Assembly (NCBI RefSeq): GCF_052324685.1
Contig: NC_135218.1
Location: forward strand, 11,714,016 to 11,778,015
From: Brachyhypopomus gauderio
Taxonomy: Eukaryota > Chordata > Actinopteri > Gymnotiformes > Hypopomidae
Length of the DNA: 64,000 nucleotides
Direction: 5' to 3'
This document shows positions 48,837 through 58,545 of this stretch, piece after piece; the first letter of the stretch is position 1, and every line of letters starts with the position of its first letter. The notes under the pieces are model-generated. The model saw only the letters and a list, made by a program, of their open reading frames with translations, ran no database searches and had not been told where the DNA came from. The position numbers and the translations under genes were made by a program.

Positions 48837-50170
48837 CACTGCTCAAAAAAATAAAGGGAACACTTAAACAACACAATATAACTCCAAGTCAACCACACTT
48901 CTGTGAAACCAACCTGTTCAGTTAGGAAGCAACAATGATTGTGAATCAATTTCACCTGCTGTTGTGTAAATGGAATAGACAACAGGTAGAAATGAGAGGC
49001 AATTAGCAAGACCCCCCCTATAAAGGAGTGGTTCTGCAGGTAGGGACCACAGACCACTTCTCAGTACCTATGCTTTCTGGCTGATGTTTTGGTCACTTTT
49101 GAATGTTGGTGGTCCTTTCACACTCGTGGTAGCATGAGACGGACTCTACAACCCACACAAGTGGCTCAGGTAGTGCAGCTCATCCAGGATGGCACATCAA
49201 TGCGAGCTGTGGCAAGAAGGTTTGCTGTGTCTGTCAGCGTAGTGTCCAGAGGCTGGAGGCGCTACCAGGAGACAGGCCAGTACACCAGGAGACGTGGAGG
49301 AGGCCGTAGGAGGGCAACAACCCAGCAGCAGGACTGCTACCTCCGCCTTTGTGCAAGAAGGAACAGGAGGAGCAGTGCCAGAGCCCTGCAAAATGACCTC
49401 CAGCAGGCCACAAATGTGCATGTGTCTGCACAAACGGTTAGAAACCGACTCCATGAGGATGGTATGAGGGCCCGACGTCCACAGATGGGGGTTGTGCTCA
49501 CAGCCCAACACCGTGCAGGACGCTTGGCATTTGCCAGAGAACACCAGGATTGGCAAATTCGCCACTAGCGCCTTGTGCTCTTCACAGATGAAAGCAGGTT
49601 CACACTGAGCACATGTGACAGACGTGACAGAGTCTGGAGACGCCATGGAGAGCGATCTGCTGCCTGCAACATCCTTCAGCATGACCTGGTTTGGCAGTGG
49701 GTCAGTAATGGTGTGGGGTGGCATTTCTTTGGAGGGCCGCACAGCCCTCCATGTGCTCACCAGAGGTAGCCTGACTGCCATTAGGTACAGAGATGAGATC
49801 CTCAGACACCTTGTGAGACCATATGTTGGTGCAGTTGGCCCTGGGTTCCTCCTAATGCAGGACAACGCTAGACCTCATGTGGCTGGAGTGTGTCAGCAGT
49901 TCCTGCAAGATGAAGGCATTGAAGCTATAGACTGGCCCGCCCGTTCCCCAGACCTGAATCCGATTGAGCACATCTGGGACATCATGTCTCGCTCCATCCA
50001 CCAACGTCCAGGCCTCCATTGGTTAATAAATTTGATTTCCATTGATGATTTTTGTGTGATTTTGTCAGCACATTTAACTTTGTACAGAACAAAGTATTCA
50101 ATGAGAATATTTCATTCATTCAGATCTAGGATGTGTTATTTGAGTGTTACCTTTATTTTTTTGAGCAGTG
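48837..50170 (+). mobile_element. Tc1-like DNA transposon, full length, inactive
   Basis: A 1,334-bp element with inverted ends of at least 39 bp (start CACTGCTCAAAAAAATAAAG, three mismatches) and TA duplications on both sides (48,835-48,836; 50,171-50,172). It carries one transposase reading direction. The family is one of the common fish Tc1 lineages. Confidence 0.93.
49134..50020 (+). pseudogene. Tc1-like transposase pseudogene
   Basis: The N-terminal paired-type helix-turn-helix ([16 protein letters not shown]..) and the GRRR AT-hook-like stretch are followed by the DDE catalytic domain. The first aspartate is in LFTDESRF (about 49,580), the second in LMQDNARPHVA (about 49,859), and the glutamate in SPDLNPIEHIWD (about 49,950-49,985). 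All three acidic residues are therefore present. The frame is broken by a TAG at 49,566-49,568 where the family has a tryptophan, by a one-base shift near 49,685, and by loss of the C-terminal part after about 50,012. Recent decay is likely because the rest aligns cleanly. Confidence 0.9.
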
Positions 50171-50629
50171 TATAACAGGATCCACTGCTGTCAGGCCTCG
50201 TCAGTACATGGTTTTTCTAACAGACAAACAAGCACAGCACTCACATACAACCCAGTATGTGTCGAACACAGGACATACCTATCCATGCCTTCATTGCAGC
50301 TGTTGTTGATGCTATCAATCAATCAAAACATTACTTAGTAAACGTTGGCATATTAAAGTCACTACCTTTTGGTAATCACATCGCTGAAACCATCGTTTTT
50401 GTACATTATGCAAAACTACATTTTCCTGTGGCGCCCCCTGCATCATCAATCATCAGGTTTTTACACTCACACAGACACCGCAAATTTTTATTTTAGAACG
50501 AAAACAGTAAAATAAGTATTAAAGGAACAAATAAAAACCAGATGAATTATAAATATTACAGTATAACTAAATATATTGCTCAAAAAATATTTAAAAACTA
50601 TTTTAGATAAAGTAGTGCAGAGAACAACT

Positions 50630-50742
50630 TCTAAATAATAATAAATAAATATTGGTGTAGTGAGGTGGAGGGATATGATGGTGTAAATATTAATAATAAA
50701 TAAATATTGGTGTAGTGAGGTGGAGGGATATGATGGTGTAAT
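50630..50742. repeat. Two-copy tandem duplication (about 56 bp)
   Basis: AATAAATATTGGTGTAGTG followed by AGGTGGAGGGATATGATGG occurs twice in direct succession. Confidence 0.85.
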
Positions 50743-50924
50743 GCTGCCTCACTGGAACGTGATAAGGTTGAGAATGTGTCTTCTGGTGGACCAGGATGTG
50801 TAGAAACAGGATTTAAATATATTTCAAAAGTGCATCTGAAAGGAACAGAGGAGTAAATATGTGTTTTAATATATATTTATTAAAAAAAACTTGCTGAGCT
50901 AAGCTAATAGTAGCACCTACTAGG

Positions 50925-51320
50925 ATTGGGCAGTATGATGACAGTATTGTAAAATTGTGGCAGTATATTAACCACGTGACGTGACGCAACGTGCCAAATC
51001 TGTACTTTGAAAAATTTGGCGCATTCATTAAAAATATCTGTGGGCGGGGTCAGCAGTTGGAGTTCACTGATTGGTTGTGGAGTGGCGGTTTTCACTAGGA
51101 TCATACAGAGGGGAAAAAGCCATAATGACGACGAGTGCTAGTTATGAGTGAAGCGAACTGGTTTCAAAGAAAAACACCACTGCTACAGCAACATTTTGGA
51201 TTTGTTTCAAATTAAAAGGGAGAGTCAGTAAACCTATATGAGTCAGTGTGTAAGATCTGCTTATAAAAATTCTCCGCCAAAGATGGAAACACATCAACAT
51301 GCATTCTCATATTAAAACGA
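50925..51320 (+). mobile_element. hAT-like remnant with decayed BED finger
   Basis: The segment begins with a GGGCAGTATG-type hAT terminal motif. At 51,140-51,310 it reads as a broken BED zinc-finger (pieces resembling CKIC.. and AKDGNTS, a hallmark of ZBED/hAT proteins) with several stops. No right-hand terminus was located. Low-confidence assignment. Confidence 0.4.
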
Positions 51321-51639
51321 AGCTCCCTTCAACAACATACAGTATAGTGTAATTCACCATATTATATTACCTTTGGTTTCTTCCTCCTCTTTTCTCATTT
51401 TTCTCCTCTGGGCACCAGAGAACTTCGGTCTTTTTGGCATCTTTCCGGAGAGATGTCACTCACTCTGATGTTGTTTTTTCCCCACAGAGAAACAGTAACG
51501 TGGTGCGCAGAGCAAACAGGTTGAGGGTCCTGCGCTGGTGATGGATATCGTGTGCTATTATAATTATTAATTTGACTAATTATTAAACAATGAAGTTGTG
51601 ATTATGTGGACTTTGCTTGTTTTCATATTTATGAATTGT

Positions 51640-51675
51640 TCATTTGTGAATAAATAAATAAACAAATAAATATAC
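51640..51675. repeat. (AAAT)n microsatellite
   Basis: AAATAAATAAAC-type tetranucleotide repeats directly before the retrotransposon remnant; this could be its 3' tail. Confidence 0.7.
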
Positions 51676-51726
51676 AACCTTGCTACCCATATCCATATCC
51701 CAACATCACACACACCAAACAACTTC

Positions 51727-53610
51727 TCTTCAAGTACTATCCTTACCCCACCTAACATCAGCCCTTCTTAGCCACACCCACTGACTAGATCTCTCAGCTA
51801 CTGCTGAACAACTCCTCATCAATGCTCTCATCACACAGCCTCTAAATCCAAACTCAGCCAGCAGTCTTGTGGCAGACTTCGCCACAAAACCCCTAGCCCC
51901 TACCTCTACAGGTCTAATATATGCTTGCCAGCCCCGCTCTCTTACCTCAGCCACCAAATCTGCATACTTCAACCTTTTCCTTTCATATGCTGCATCAACT
52001 TCATCTTCAAATGGAACAGTTAACACTATGAAATACACTATCCGCTTACAACACAACATCTGGCCTCAAGGTTGTGACTACAATACACTCTGGGACCTGT
52101 AGCTACTTTACAGCCTACATCAACCAACAGTTTCCAATCTCTTGCATCGGCCCACTTACCGCCAACTTTTGAAGACTGCTGGCTCCTTACTATGCTGCCC
52201 CTCACACACAAACCTAATTACTCTATTGGAACTAGCAACTGGCATGCCATTAACTTCCAACCGCTTCTTATCCAGTGCACCTGCCAATGATTTGAGTACC
52301 TGATTATGCCTCCATGTGTAACGTCCCTGTGACAAACTCACCTTACATGCCGACAGGATGTGCTTCAATGTACCACTTCCTGCACATAGCTTACAAGTTG
52401 GATCCTCACCTAACCACTGCCCAAGGTTTTGTGGAGTTGGAAGCACATCATAGGTAGCTCCCACAAGAAATTTTATACGGCTTGCATCCAATGCCCATAA
52501 CTCTCCCCAGGTGATTCTCTTCTCCACACTGTCCCATTTCATCCACTGTCCTGCAGCTTTTGCCCGTCTTACTTCCTCCTCCTGCTCTCGAATAAACCAG
52601 TCACCATTCGCCTTCTCTTAGGTGATGTGGCCTTGCTGAATGCCCTCCATGTATCACCTGACCCTAGTCCTTCCCTCTCATTTTGCACCTGCTCTACAAC
52701 ATCTCTATGCTCCAATGCCCTCTTTGCTGCCTGAGTTGCCTCTTGGGAATTCCACTTTCTTCCTGTATGAGTCACTGGTGCCGCTGCTTTGATCAGTGCA
52801 TCTTTCGACTCTATTAACAACATTCGTAGACAACAACATTGGTATATCTTTATCTATAAAGCAATACTTGGCAAACTTCCAATATACCTTTGTAATCTTC
52901 TGTCTGTTAGCTCTGGTCCATATCAGCTTCACTCTAACAAGTGGTTGCTTTTTAATGTACCACGAGTGTCAACTGAATTAGGAAAATTGGGGATGGAATA
53001 ATCTACAAAAAGTGCTTAAAATAGAAACACTCATGTCCTTAAATAGATTTAAAGCTGCCTTAAAGAATGTAATGATGGAGACTTGTGCTTGTTCTTCTTG
53101 AGACCTTTTGTATTTTTATATTGTATTTTGTATTTTTATATTGTATCTGTGGTTTGGCTGCTACCTTGGCCAGGTCTCTCTTGTAAAAGATTTTGAATCT
53201 CAATGGGAATTCCTGGTTAAATAAAGGTTAAATAAAATTAAAAAAAATTTCTTGGCCTACCTTGGCACATTTAAACTCCTCAACTAAGCTTGTTAGTGGC
53301 AGTTCTAGCACTCCTCTCCCAAACCATGCCACACTACTAAGACAATGTGGAACCCCAAGCCATTTACTTACAGCCTTATTAACAATCCTTTCTAGCCTCT
53401 CAACTTTAGTCATCAGAATATCATACACTGTTAGTGGCCACTTTAGACGAGGCAACAATCCAAACTGCAAACACCATAACTTTAATTTACCTGGCAAAAA
53501 TGACTTTTCGATACTATTAATAGCCTCATCCATTTTCTTCCTTAAGACACTCGAGCCCCACGTCCGCTGCCTGTGCGTCACTATCAGATACAGTGGACTG
53601 GACGACACGA
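51727..53610 (-). pseudogene. R2-type non-LTR retrotransposon remnant (3' half), interrupted
   Basis: On the minus strand the pieces read in order. 53,608-53,245 is sequence after the reverse transcriptase core (LPRLKWPLTVYDI, VSKWLGVP). 52,823-52,160 includes a zinc knuckle CKLCAGSGTLKHILSAC, spacing C-x2-C-x7-H-x4-C, exactly that of R2-clade elements. 52,059-51,730 has a C-terminal stretch with RLKYADL and GWQAYIRPVEVGARGF, like the end of the restriction-like endonuclease of R2/NeSL elements. Frameshifts and stops separate the pieces, the 5' half with the catalytic RT motifs is missing, and an L2 fragment sits in the middle. Exact clade not resolved. Confidence 0.65.
52825..53243 (+). mobile_element. 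L2-like LINE 3' fragment nested in the R2-type remnant
   Basis: Reads forward as the very end of an L2 ORF2 (HWYIFIYKAILGKLPIYL, then PRVSTELGK), followed by the typical fish L2 3' UTR (GGCCAGGTCTCTCTTG, AATGGGAATTCCTGG) and a TTAAATAAA tail. It splits the minus-strand frame between EFKCAKVG and LLIESKDALI, so it inserted after the R2-type element. Confidence 0.75.
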
Positions 53611-54080
53611 GTGAAAAGTGAAGCCTCCGTGAGTCAGCTGCCCTCTAGTGGCTGGCTGCAGTACAACTTTTAACCCCGCCCATTCCCATGTAAGTGAACG
53701 GGCCGGACAAGAAACTTTGAATTTTTATTACACGTAAAATAAGTTTTTTGAGCAATTATATTTTATATGTGTCCGGCGGCCATCTTGGTGGCTTCAAAAG
53801 TTCACAATGGGAGTCAACGGCGACGTACTGTCCATTATATATACAGTCACTGGTCACTGTGCAGAGCAGATATTGTGGATGAAGATGCATGTGCAGAACA
53901 CAGCTGCACACTCAAACATTCTTCAGACCAGCACCCGTGTAAGGCACGACGTGGCACAAACCCAGTCCTTTCACGACCGTGTCTTCGCTTTCTGAACAGA
54001 AATGACCACACAATAGTTTAAAATCACTCAGCAGACAATCTGACACATCACTTCAGAAATTACAGATAATTATGTTAGAG
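53611..54080. other. Unclassified interspersed repeat-like segment
   Basis: Contains GCCCTCTAGTGGCTGGCTGCAG, CGGCGGCCATCTTGG and CCATTATATATACAGTCACTGG, motifs I associate with dispersed fish repeats. No termini could be defined. Confidence 0.3.
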
Positions 54081-54095
54081 AGGCCTATATTGTGC

Positions 54096-54101
54096 TTTTA
54101 A
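54096..54101 (-). terminator. Possible polyadenylation signal of the 54-56 kb gene
   Basis: The minus strand reads ATTAAA about 100 bp after the TAG stop of the candidate gene, the commonest variant of the poly(A) signal. Confidence 0.35.
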
Positions 54102-54199
54102 TATGAATTTCAAAGTAAATTCACGCGTTGTCACGTACTTTGTCATGGAAGCCAGGGTCGCCGTCATGGGCGGCACGGGGCGGTGGCCACGGGCGGCCA

Positions 54200-55963
54200 C
54201 TACGGGGGCGGCGGCCTCGGGAACACTGGGGGCAGTGTTCGGGTGTCACCGGCGTCTGAGGGACGGGCGGCGGCGTCTCGGGCGGCGTCTCGGGCGGCGT
54301 CTCGGGCGGCGTCTCGGGCCGCGTCTCGGGCGGCGTCTCGGGCGGCGTCTCGGGCCGCGTCTCGGGCCGCGTCTCGGGCCGCGTCTCGGGCCGCGTCTCG
54401 GGCCGCGGCACGAGACGCGGCATGTGCGGCGGCTTCACGGGCGGCGGCTTCACGGGCGGCGGCTTCACGGGCGGCGGCTTCACGGGCGGCGGCTTCACGG
54501 GCGGCGGCGGCTTCATAGCCGGCAGCGGCGGCACGTGCAACGCCGGCACGTGCAGCGGCGGCACGTGCAGCAGCGGCAGCACGTGCAGCGGTGGCACGTG
54601 CAGCGTCATCAGGGGTGGCGAGGTCACGGCGAGCCGGGTTTGCCCGCGTGGCATCACGGGGAGCCGGGTTCACCTGCGTGGCGGCCTGGGGAGGTCGAAC
54701 ACAAAAGCTAAAGACATATTCCCCATAAAATTACCTGTCTCCGCCCCTACTACAAATAGTTAAAATGTAACCGAAGAGCTAGGATACCATCTCAAAGGAA
54801 CTTGAACTTACGGTCATCAGATGCAATTGTAACGAGGGCGTCCTCCGGACCACGGCGGCGGTACGTGCAGCGATGTCATGGCGAGCCGGGTTCACCCGCG
54901 CGGCGGCCTGGGGAGGTCAAAGACAAAAGGTAAAGACATATTCCCCATAAAATTACCTGTCTCCGCCCCTGACGTAAAACAGTGCCGCTTACTTCATGAT
55001 AGTCATTTTGGATAAATCATTTACACATTCTATTTTGCAACAACCTGAATTGTAATTAGACCTACTATAAATAGTTAAAATGTAACCGAGGAGCTAGGAT
55101 ACCATCTCAAAGGAACTTGAACTTACGCGCTCCAGACGCATTTGTAATATCATGACCGGCACCCTCTGGACACGGGGCGACCACCCGTACTGGAGGAAAT
55201 CGAAGCATTCGTGAAGGGCGACAAAGGCACGGGCCGCGTTACGGGCGGCTGCGTCACGGGCCGGGTCATAGACCTGTCTCTGCCCCTGACGTAAAACAGT
55301 GCAGCTTACTTCATGATAGTCATTTTGGAAAAATCATTTACACAGTCTATTTAGCAACAACCTGAATTGTAATTAGACCTACTATAAATAGTTAAAATAT
55401 AACCGAGGAGCTAGGATACCATCTCAAAGGAACTTGAACTTACGGTCATCAGATGCAATTGTAACGAGGGCGTCCTCCGGACCATGGGTGGCGGCCCCGG
55501 GGACACGGGGTGCAGCCGCGGGCGGTGGGCATGGGCGGCTGCGTCACGTGCGGATGCGTCACGGGCCACGTCACCGGCCTCGTCACCGGCCTCGTCACGG
55601 GCGGCGGCGGTACGTGCGGCCATGTCATGGCGAGCCGGGTTTGCCCGCGTGGCGTCACGGGGAGCCGGGTTCACCTGCGCGGTGGCCTGGGGAGGTCAAA
55701 GACAAAAGCTAAAGACATATTCCCCATAAAATTACCTGTCTCCGCCCCTGACGTAAAACAGTGCCGCTTACTTCATGATAGTCATTTTGGATAAATCATT
55801 TACACATTCTATTTTGCAACAACCTGAATTGTAATTAGACCTACTATAAATAGTTAAAATGTAACCGAGGAGCTAGGAATTAAGGTACCATCTCAAACGA
55901 ATTTGAACTTACGCTCATCAGTTTCCTCACGGCCCAATTGATTACGTATATCCCATGAAACAT
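54200..55963 (-). CDS. Candidate novel gene with tandemly duplicated phase-0 exons
   Basis: Five minus-strand exons are predicted: 55963-55913 (17 codons from ATG), 55686-55444 (81), 55273-55127 (49), 54907-54812 (32) and 54685-54200 (161 plus TAG). All donors read GTAAGT, acceptors end in CAG, and every junction is phase 0, giving about 340 residues without a stop. Four introns (226, 170, 219, 126 bp) and the exon ends are versions of one module, so the gene grew by exon-intron duplication. The protein is rich in Ala, Arg and Asp; exon 5 is mostly RDAA and REAA tetrads encoded by 12-bp repeats, likely helical. Exon 3 has a less repetitive core (HECFDFLQYGW). No known family recognised. An out-of-frame ATG lies just upstream. 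Caveat: GC-rich repeats stay open in several frames. Confidence 0.5.
54268..54510. repeat. 12-bp GC-rich minisatellites
   Basis: Two adjoining arrays: about thirteen copies of CGTCTCGGGCGG or CGTCTCGGGCCG (54,268-54,420), then about six copies of CGGCGGCTTCACGG-type 15/12-mers (54,424-54,510). They encode the RDAA and REAA tetrads of the candidate gene on the minus strand. Confidence 0.9.
54686..55912. repeat. Four copies of an exon-intron module
   Basis: Each copy shares (plus-strand order) an AGACATATTCCCCATAAAA block, TGACGTAAAACAGTGC, CATGATAGTCATTTTGG, GTAATTAGACCTACTATAAA, ACCGAGGAGCTAGGATACC and the reverse of a GTAAGTTC donor. The copies at 54,908-55,126 and 55,687-55,912 are nearly complete; those at 54,686-54,811 and 55,274-55,443 carry deletions. 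Confidence 0.85.
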
Positions 55964-56015
55964 TGCTCCGCAATCATCAAAAACGTCGTCCGTCGTTTTA
56001 AACAGCGGCCGCTCC

Positions 56016-56043
56016 TTTTATAGTCACTTTGACTGTGACGTCA
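56016..56043 (-). promoter_or_regulatory. Core promoter: TATA box and CRE
   Basis: On the minus strand TATAAAAGG (TATA box 56,016-56,022) lies 53 bp upstream of the ATG at 55,963. A perfect CRE TGACGTCA (56,036-56,043) sits 14 bp further upstream. Spacing fits a focused RNA polymerase II promoter firing near 55,990 into exon 1 of the candidate gene. Confidence 0.55.
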
Positions 56044-56127
56044 CCAGTGTTGTCAGTAACGCGTTACTTAGTAACCAGAGACCGTACGTGACTCCCCGAT
56101 CCGTACACTCTGCCCGATCCGTACCGA

Positions 56128-56226
56128 GCATGCGCGAGAACATGTGCGATTGGCCCAGGGACGTATCGGGCAGATATTTTGCGCATGCGTTAACGACACG
56201 GGCAGATATTTTGCGCATGCGTTAAC
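56128..56226. promoter_or_regulatory. NRF1-like sites with a duplicated 28-bp block
   Basis: TGCGCATGCG occurs twice (56,180-56,189; 56,212-56,221) within a 28-bp block repeated at 56,167-56,194 and 56,199-56,226. A further GCATGCGC is at 56,128-56,135. These fit the NRF1 consensus, and a reverse CCAAT box (GATTGG) is at about 56,149. The block lies between the minus-strand TATA promoter and the plus-strand exon at 56,282, so it may be a bidirectional promoter. Confidence 0.45.
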
Positions 56227-56281
56227 ACTTTACGACACTACTGGATGCGAAGTAGTAAACGGAGTGTGTCATTGTGAAAAA

Positions 56282-56405
56282 ATGAAGGATTTTAGATTTT
56301 ATGGCGAGTTAAAGGAGTATATCTCCCACGGTTTATTCAAACCGAGTTGTGATAAAAATATGCGACGCGAAATTCGTCGTGTCTCTGAAAATTTTATAGT
56401 TAAAG
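56282..56405 (+). CDS. First exon of an integrase-like gene (orphan)
   Basis: From ATG at 56,282 the frame encodes 41 residues plus one base, ending at a strong donor (AAAG|GTAAGTT). The C-terminal half (RREIRRVSENFIVKG) resembles the stretch just before the H2C2 zinc-binding domain of Gypsy/Ginger-type integrases such as GIN1 (pattern IRRxAxxFxxK). No H2C2 or DDE exon was found downstream, so it is an orphan or part of a decayed gene. The frame is also open upstream to 56,144 and through the donor to 56,506, so an unspliced reading cannot be excluded. Confidence 0.35.
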
Positions 56406-56473
56406 GTAAGTTAAATTCAAACCATGTTCTCAAGTTAACAGTCGGTCCTGTCGTGGAATCCCTGATAGCACAT

Positions 56474-56685
56474 ATACGTCTCCAATACGTCTGGAAAAGG
56501 TCGTAACATCTTAAATGCGTCTGTTCCATTTGGATTGATCTTACATTGGTCTTATTATCATCGTGTTGCAGACGTCTACGCATATACGTCTTCCTTACAT
56601 CTTCACCTGATCTGCAATTTGACAGCTAGCACACTTACATCTCCAATACATCTGGAAAAGGTCGTAACATCGTGTTCCATTTTGA
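56474..56685. repeat. Imperfect duplication, about 160 bp apart
   Basis: CGTCTCCAATACGTCTGG with AAAAGGTCGTAACATC recurs as CATCTCCAATACATCTGG with AAAAGGTCGTAACATC at about 56,636. Confidence 0.7.
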
Positions 56686-57189
56686 ATTTAACCAATTTAA
56701 CCACGCCGCCTACTTTCGTATTGTAGCAGCGAAACACCTCAACAAGATTGTTGGAATCTCCGTGGCGAGTTTAAAGAGCTAGCGCGAGCTAACCAATTAA
56801 CGGACACTCAACTGTTTTGTGAGCTATAGCCGATGACACCGACTACTCCTGACCTGTTCACCGTTTACAAAAGTAAGTAACTTTGCTAACTGGCTAACAT
56901 TTACTGTCTGTGGCCAAATTTCCTGAAGAACACTACCGTTCGTTTTTAGGAGCAGTTTTTTTATATTCATAGCTAGAAACTTGTCAATTCATACTAACAA
57001 ATACAATTATATTATTAATTTAGCATTAACTGGCTGCCGTTTGTGACGTTGTTAGCGTCACTGTTAGCATATTGCCTTAAGAATGGTTATCGCCGGCTAG
57101 CCATTAACCTAGCCTCATTTTAGCTTTGGCTAACGCTAGGAAACACACTTGGCTTGTCTTGGCCTGTTGTGAATAAGTTTGAACAGCCG
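56686..57189. other. Spacer; possible untranslated exon end at 56,871
   Basis: Otherwise unremarkable AT-rich DNA. TTTACAAAA followed by GTAAGTAAC (near 56,865-56,880) could be a donor after a short frame starting at 56,832, perhaps the lost 5' exon of the EnSpm-like element downstream. Weak evidence. Confidence 0.25.
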
Positions 57190-57323
57190 TGAATACAAAT
57201 ATGCAGAATCAATTGAGGCACTAAAGGGCCAAAATGATCAAAATTAATTGTATTGGCAAAATGATTTAGATCATAGAACTAAATCACATGCTGAGATTAG
57301 CTTTGTGTGTGTGGTCTTTCATG
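57190..57323. repeat. Diverged type D satellite fragment, left part
   Basis: Matches the D units around 13,465-13,590 (GAGGCACTAAAGG, CATGCTGAGATTAGCTTTG) and breaks off at TCTTTCATG, where a transposon is inserted. The match resumes at 58,596. Confidence 0.8.
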
Positions 57324-57414
57324 ACGAGGCTGAAATTTGTTCCTTATTCGCCAGTGTCTTATTCGCACTTTCCCACCTTAAAAAATAATGCGGTAGTTTC
57401 ATTATGTCGCCGCG

Positions 57415-57893
57415 ATAGAATGTATTGTACATTTCTATGGCTGTATCTCCTGATTCTTACATCGTCTCCGGGATCTGACAAGCTGGTTTGGTTGACCACA
57501 TAAGTGACTGTATAAATCCAGAAGAAGAAGGTTTTTTACTGTAGAATATTTTTACAATCATCCCGTGAAATTGGCATGTCAGGCGATAGAATGTAATGTG
57601 CATACAGTGCATTGGTCTTAGTTTCTATGGCTGTATCTCCTGATTCTTACATCATCTCAGAGATCTGACAAGCAGGTTTAGTTGACCACATAAGTGACTG
57701 TATAAATCCAGAAGAAGAAGGTTTTTTACTGTAGAATATATTTTTTTATTGACCTGTGAAGTTGGCATGTCAGGCGATAGAATGTACTGTGCATATAGTG
57801 CATTGGTCTTAGTTTGTATGGCTGTATCTCCTGATTCTTACATCGTCTCAGAGATCTGACAAGCAGGTTTAGTTGACCACATAAGTGACTAGG
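57415..57893. repeat. Three tandem copies of a roughly 190-bp unit
   Basis: GGCTGTATCTCCTGATTC begins successive copies about 190 bp apart (57,436, 57,626, 57,819), each continuing with ATCTGACAAGC and the first two with AATCCAGAAGAAGAAGG. They lie inside the Mutator-like element. Confidence 0.85.
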
Positions 57894-58033
57894 GCTGGAC
57901 CCGGATATTCGGTCATTGAGTAGGTATTCGGTTTTTAATTTTGGTATTCGAATATTCATGTTTTTTTTTTGTTTTTTTTTTCTTAGCTCCGCCTCACTCT
58001 AACTTTACAGTTCCGTTCAGGTTAATGGCGGTA

Positions 58034-58545
58034 CAGTGGGGAAATTAAGTATTTAGTCAGTCACCAATTGTGCAAGTTCTCCCACTTTAAAAGATGAGAG
58101 GCCGATAATTGACATCATAGGCAGACTATGAGAGACAAAATGTGGAAAAAAAATTGAGAAAATCATTTTGTCTGACTTTTAAAGAATTTATTTGCAAATA
58201 ATGGTGGAAAATAAGTATTTGGTCAATAACAAAAGTTCAACTCAATACTTTGTTGTATATCCTCTGTTGGTAATGACAGAGGTCAAACGTTTTCTGTAGG
58301 TCTTCACAAGGTTGAAGCCCCAAAGCATGATGTTGCCACCCCCATGGTTCACAGTTGGTATGGTGTTCTTTGGATGCAACTCAGCATTCTGTATACTGTT
58401 AACAACTTCAAAAAGGTGCCATTAATACAGGTAATGAGTGGGGGAAAGAGGAGCCTCTTAAAAAAGAAGTTACAGATCTGTGACAGCCAGAAATCTTGCT
58501 TGTTTGTAGGTGACCAAATACTTATTTTCCACCATTATTTGGAAT
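58034..58545. mobile_element. Internally deleted Tc1-like element nested in the Mutator-like element
   Basis: Starts with TA then CAGTGGGGAAATTAAGTATT and ends with GACCAAATACTTATTTTCC, the ends of a widespread fish Tc1 family. Internal pieces such as CAAAGCATGATGTTGCCACC survive on the plus strand (antisense to transposase), but most of the coding region is gone. Confidence 0.75.

Noticed and set aside
54103-54711. 202-codon plus-strand frame (RRLGRRLG repeats) over the GC-rich array
   Set aside because: It is a readthrough of the 12-bp minisatellite with no splice or promoter support on the plus strand; the minus-strand model fits splice signals better.
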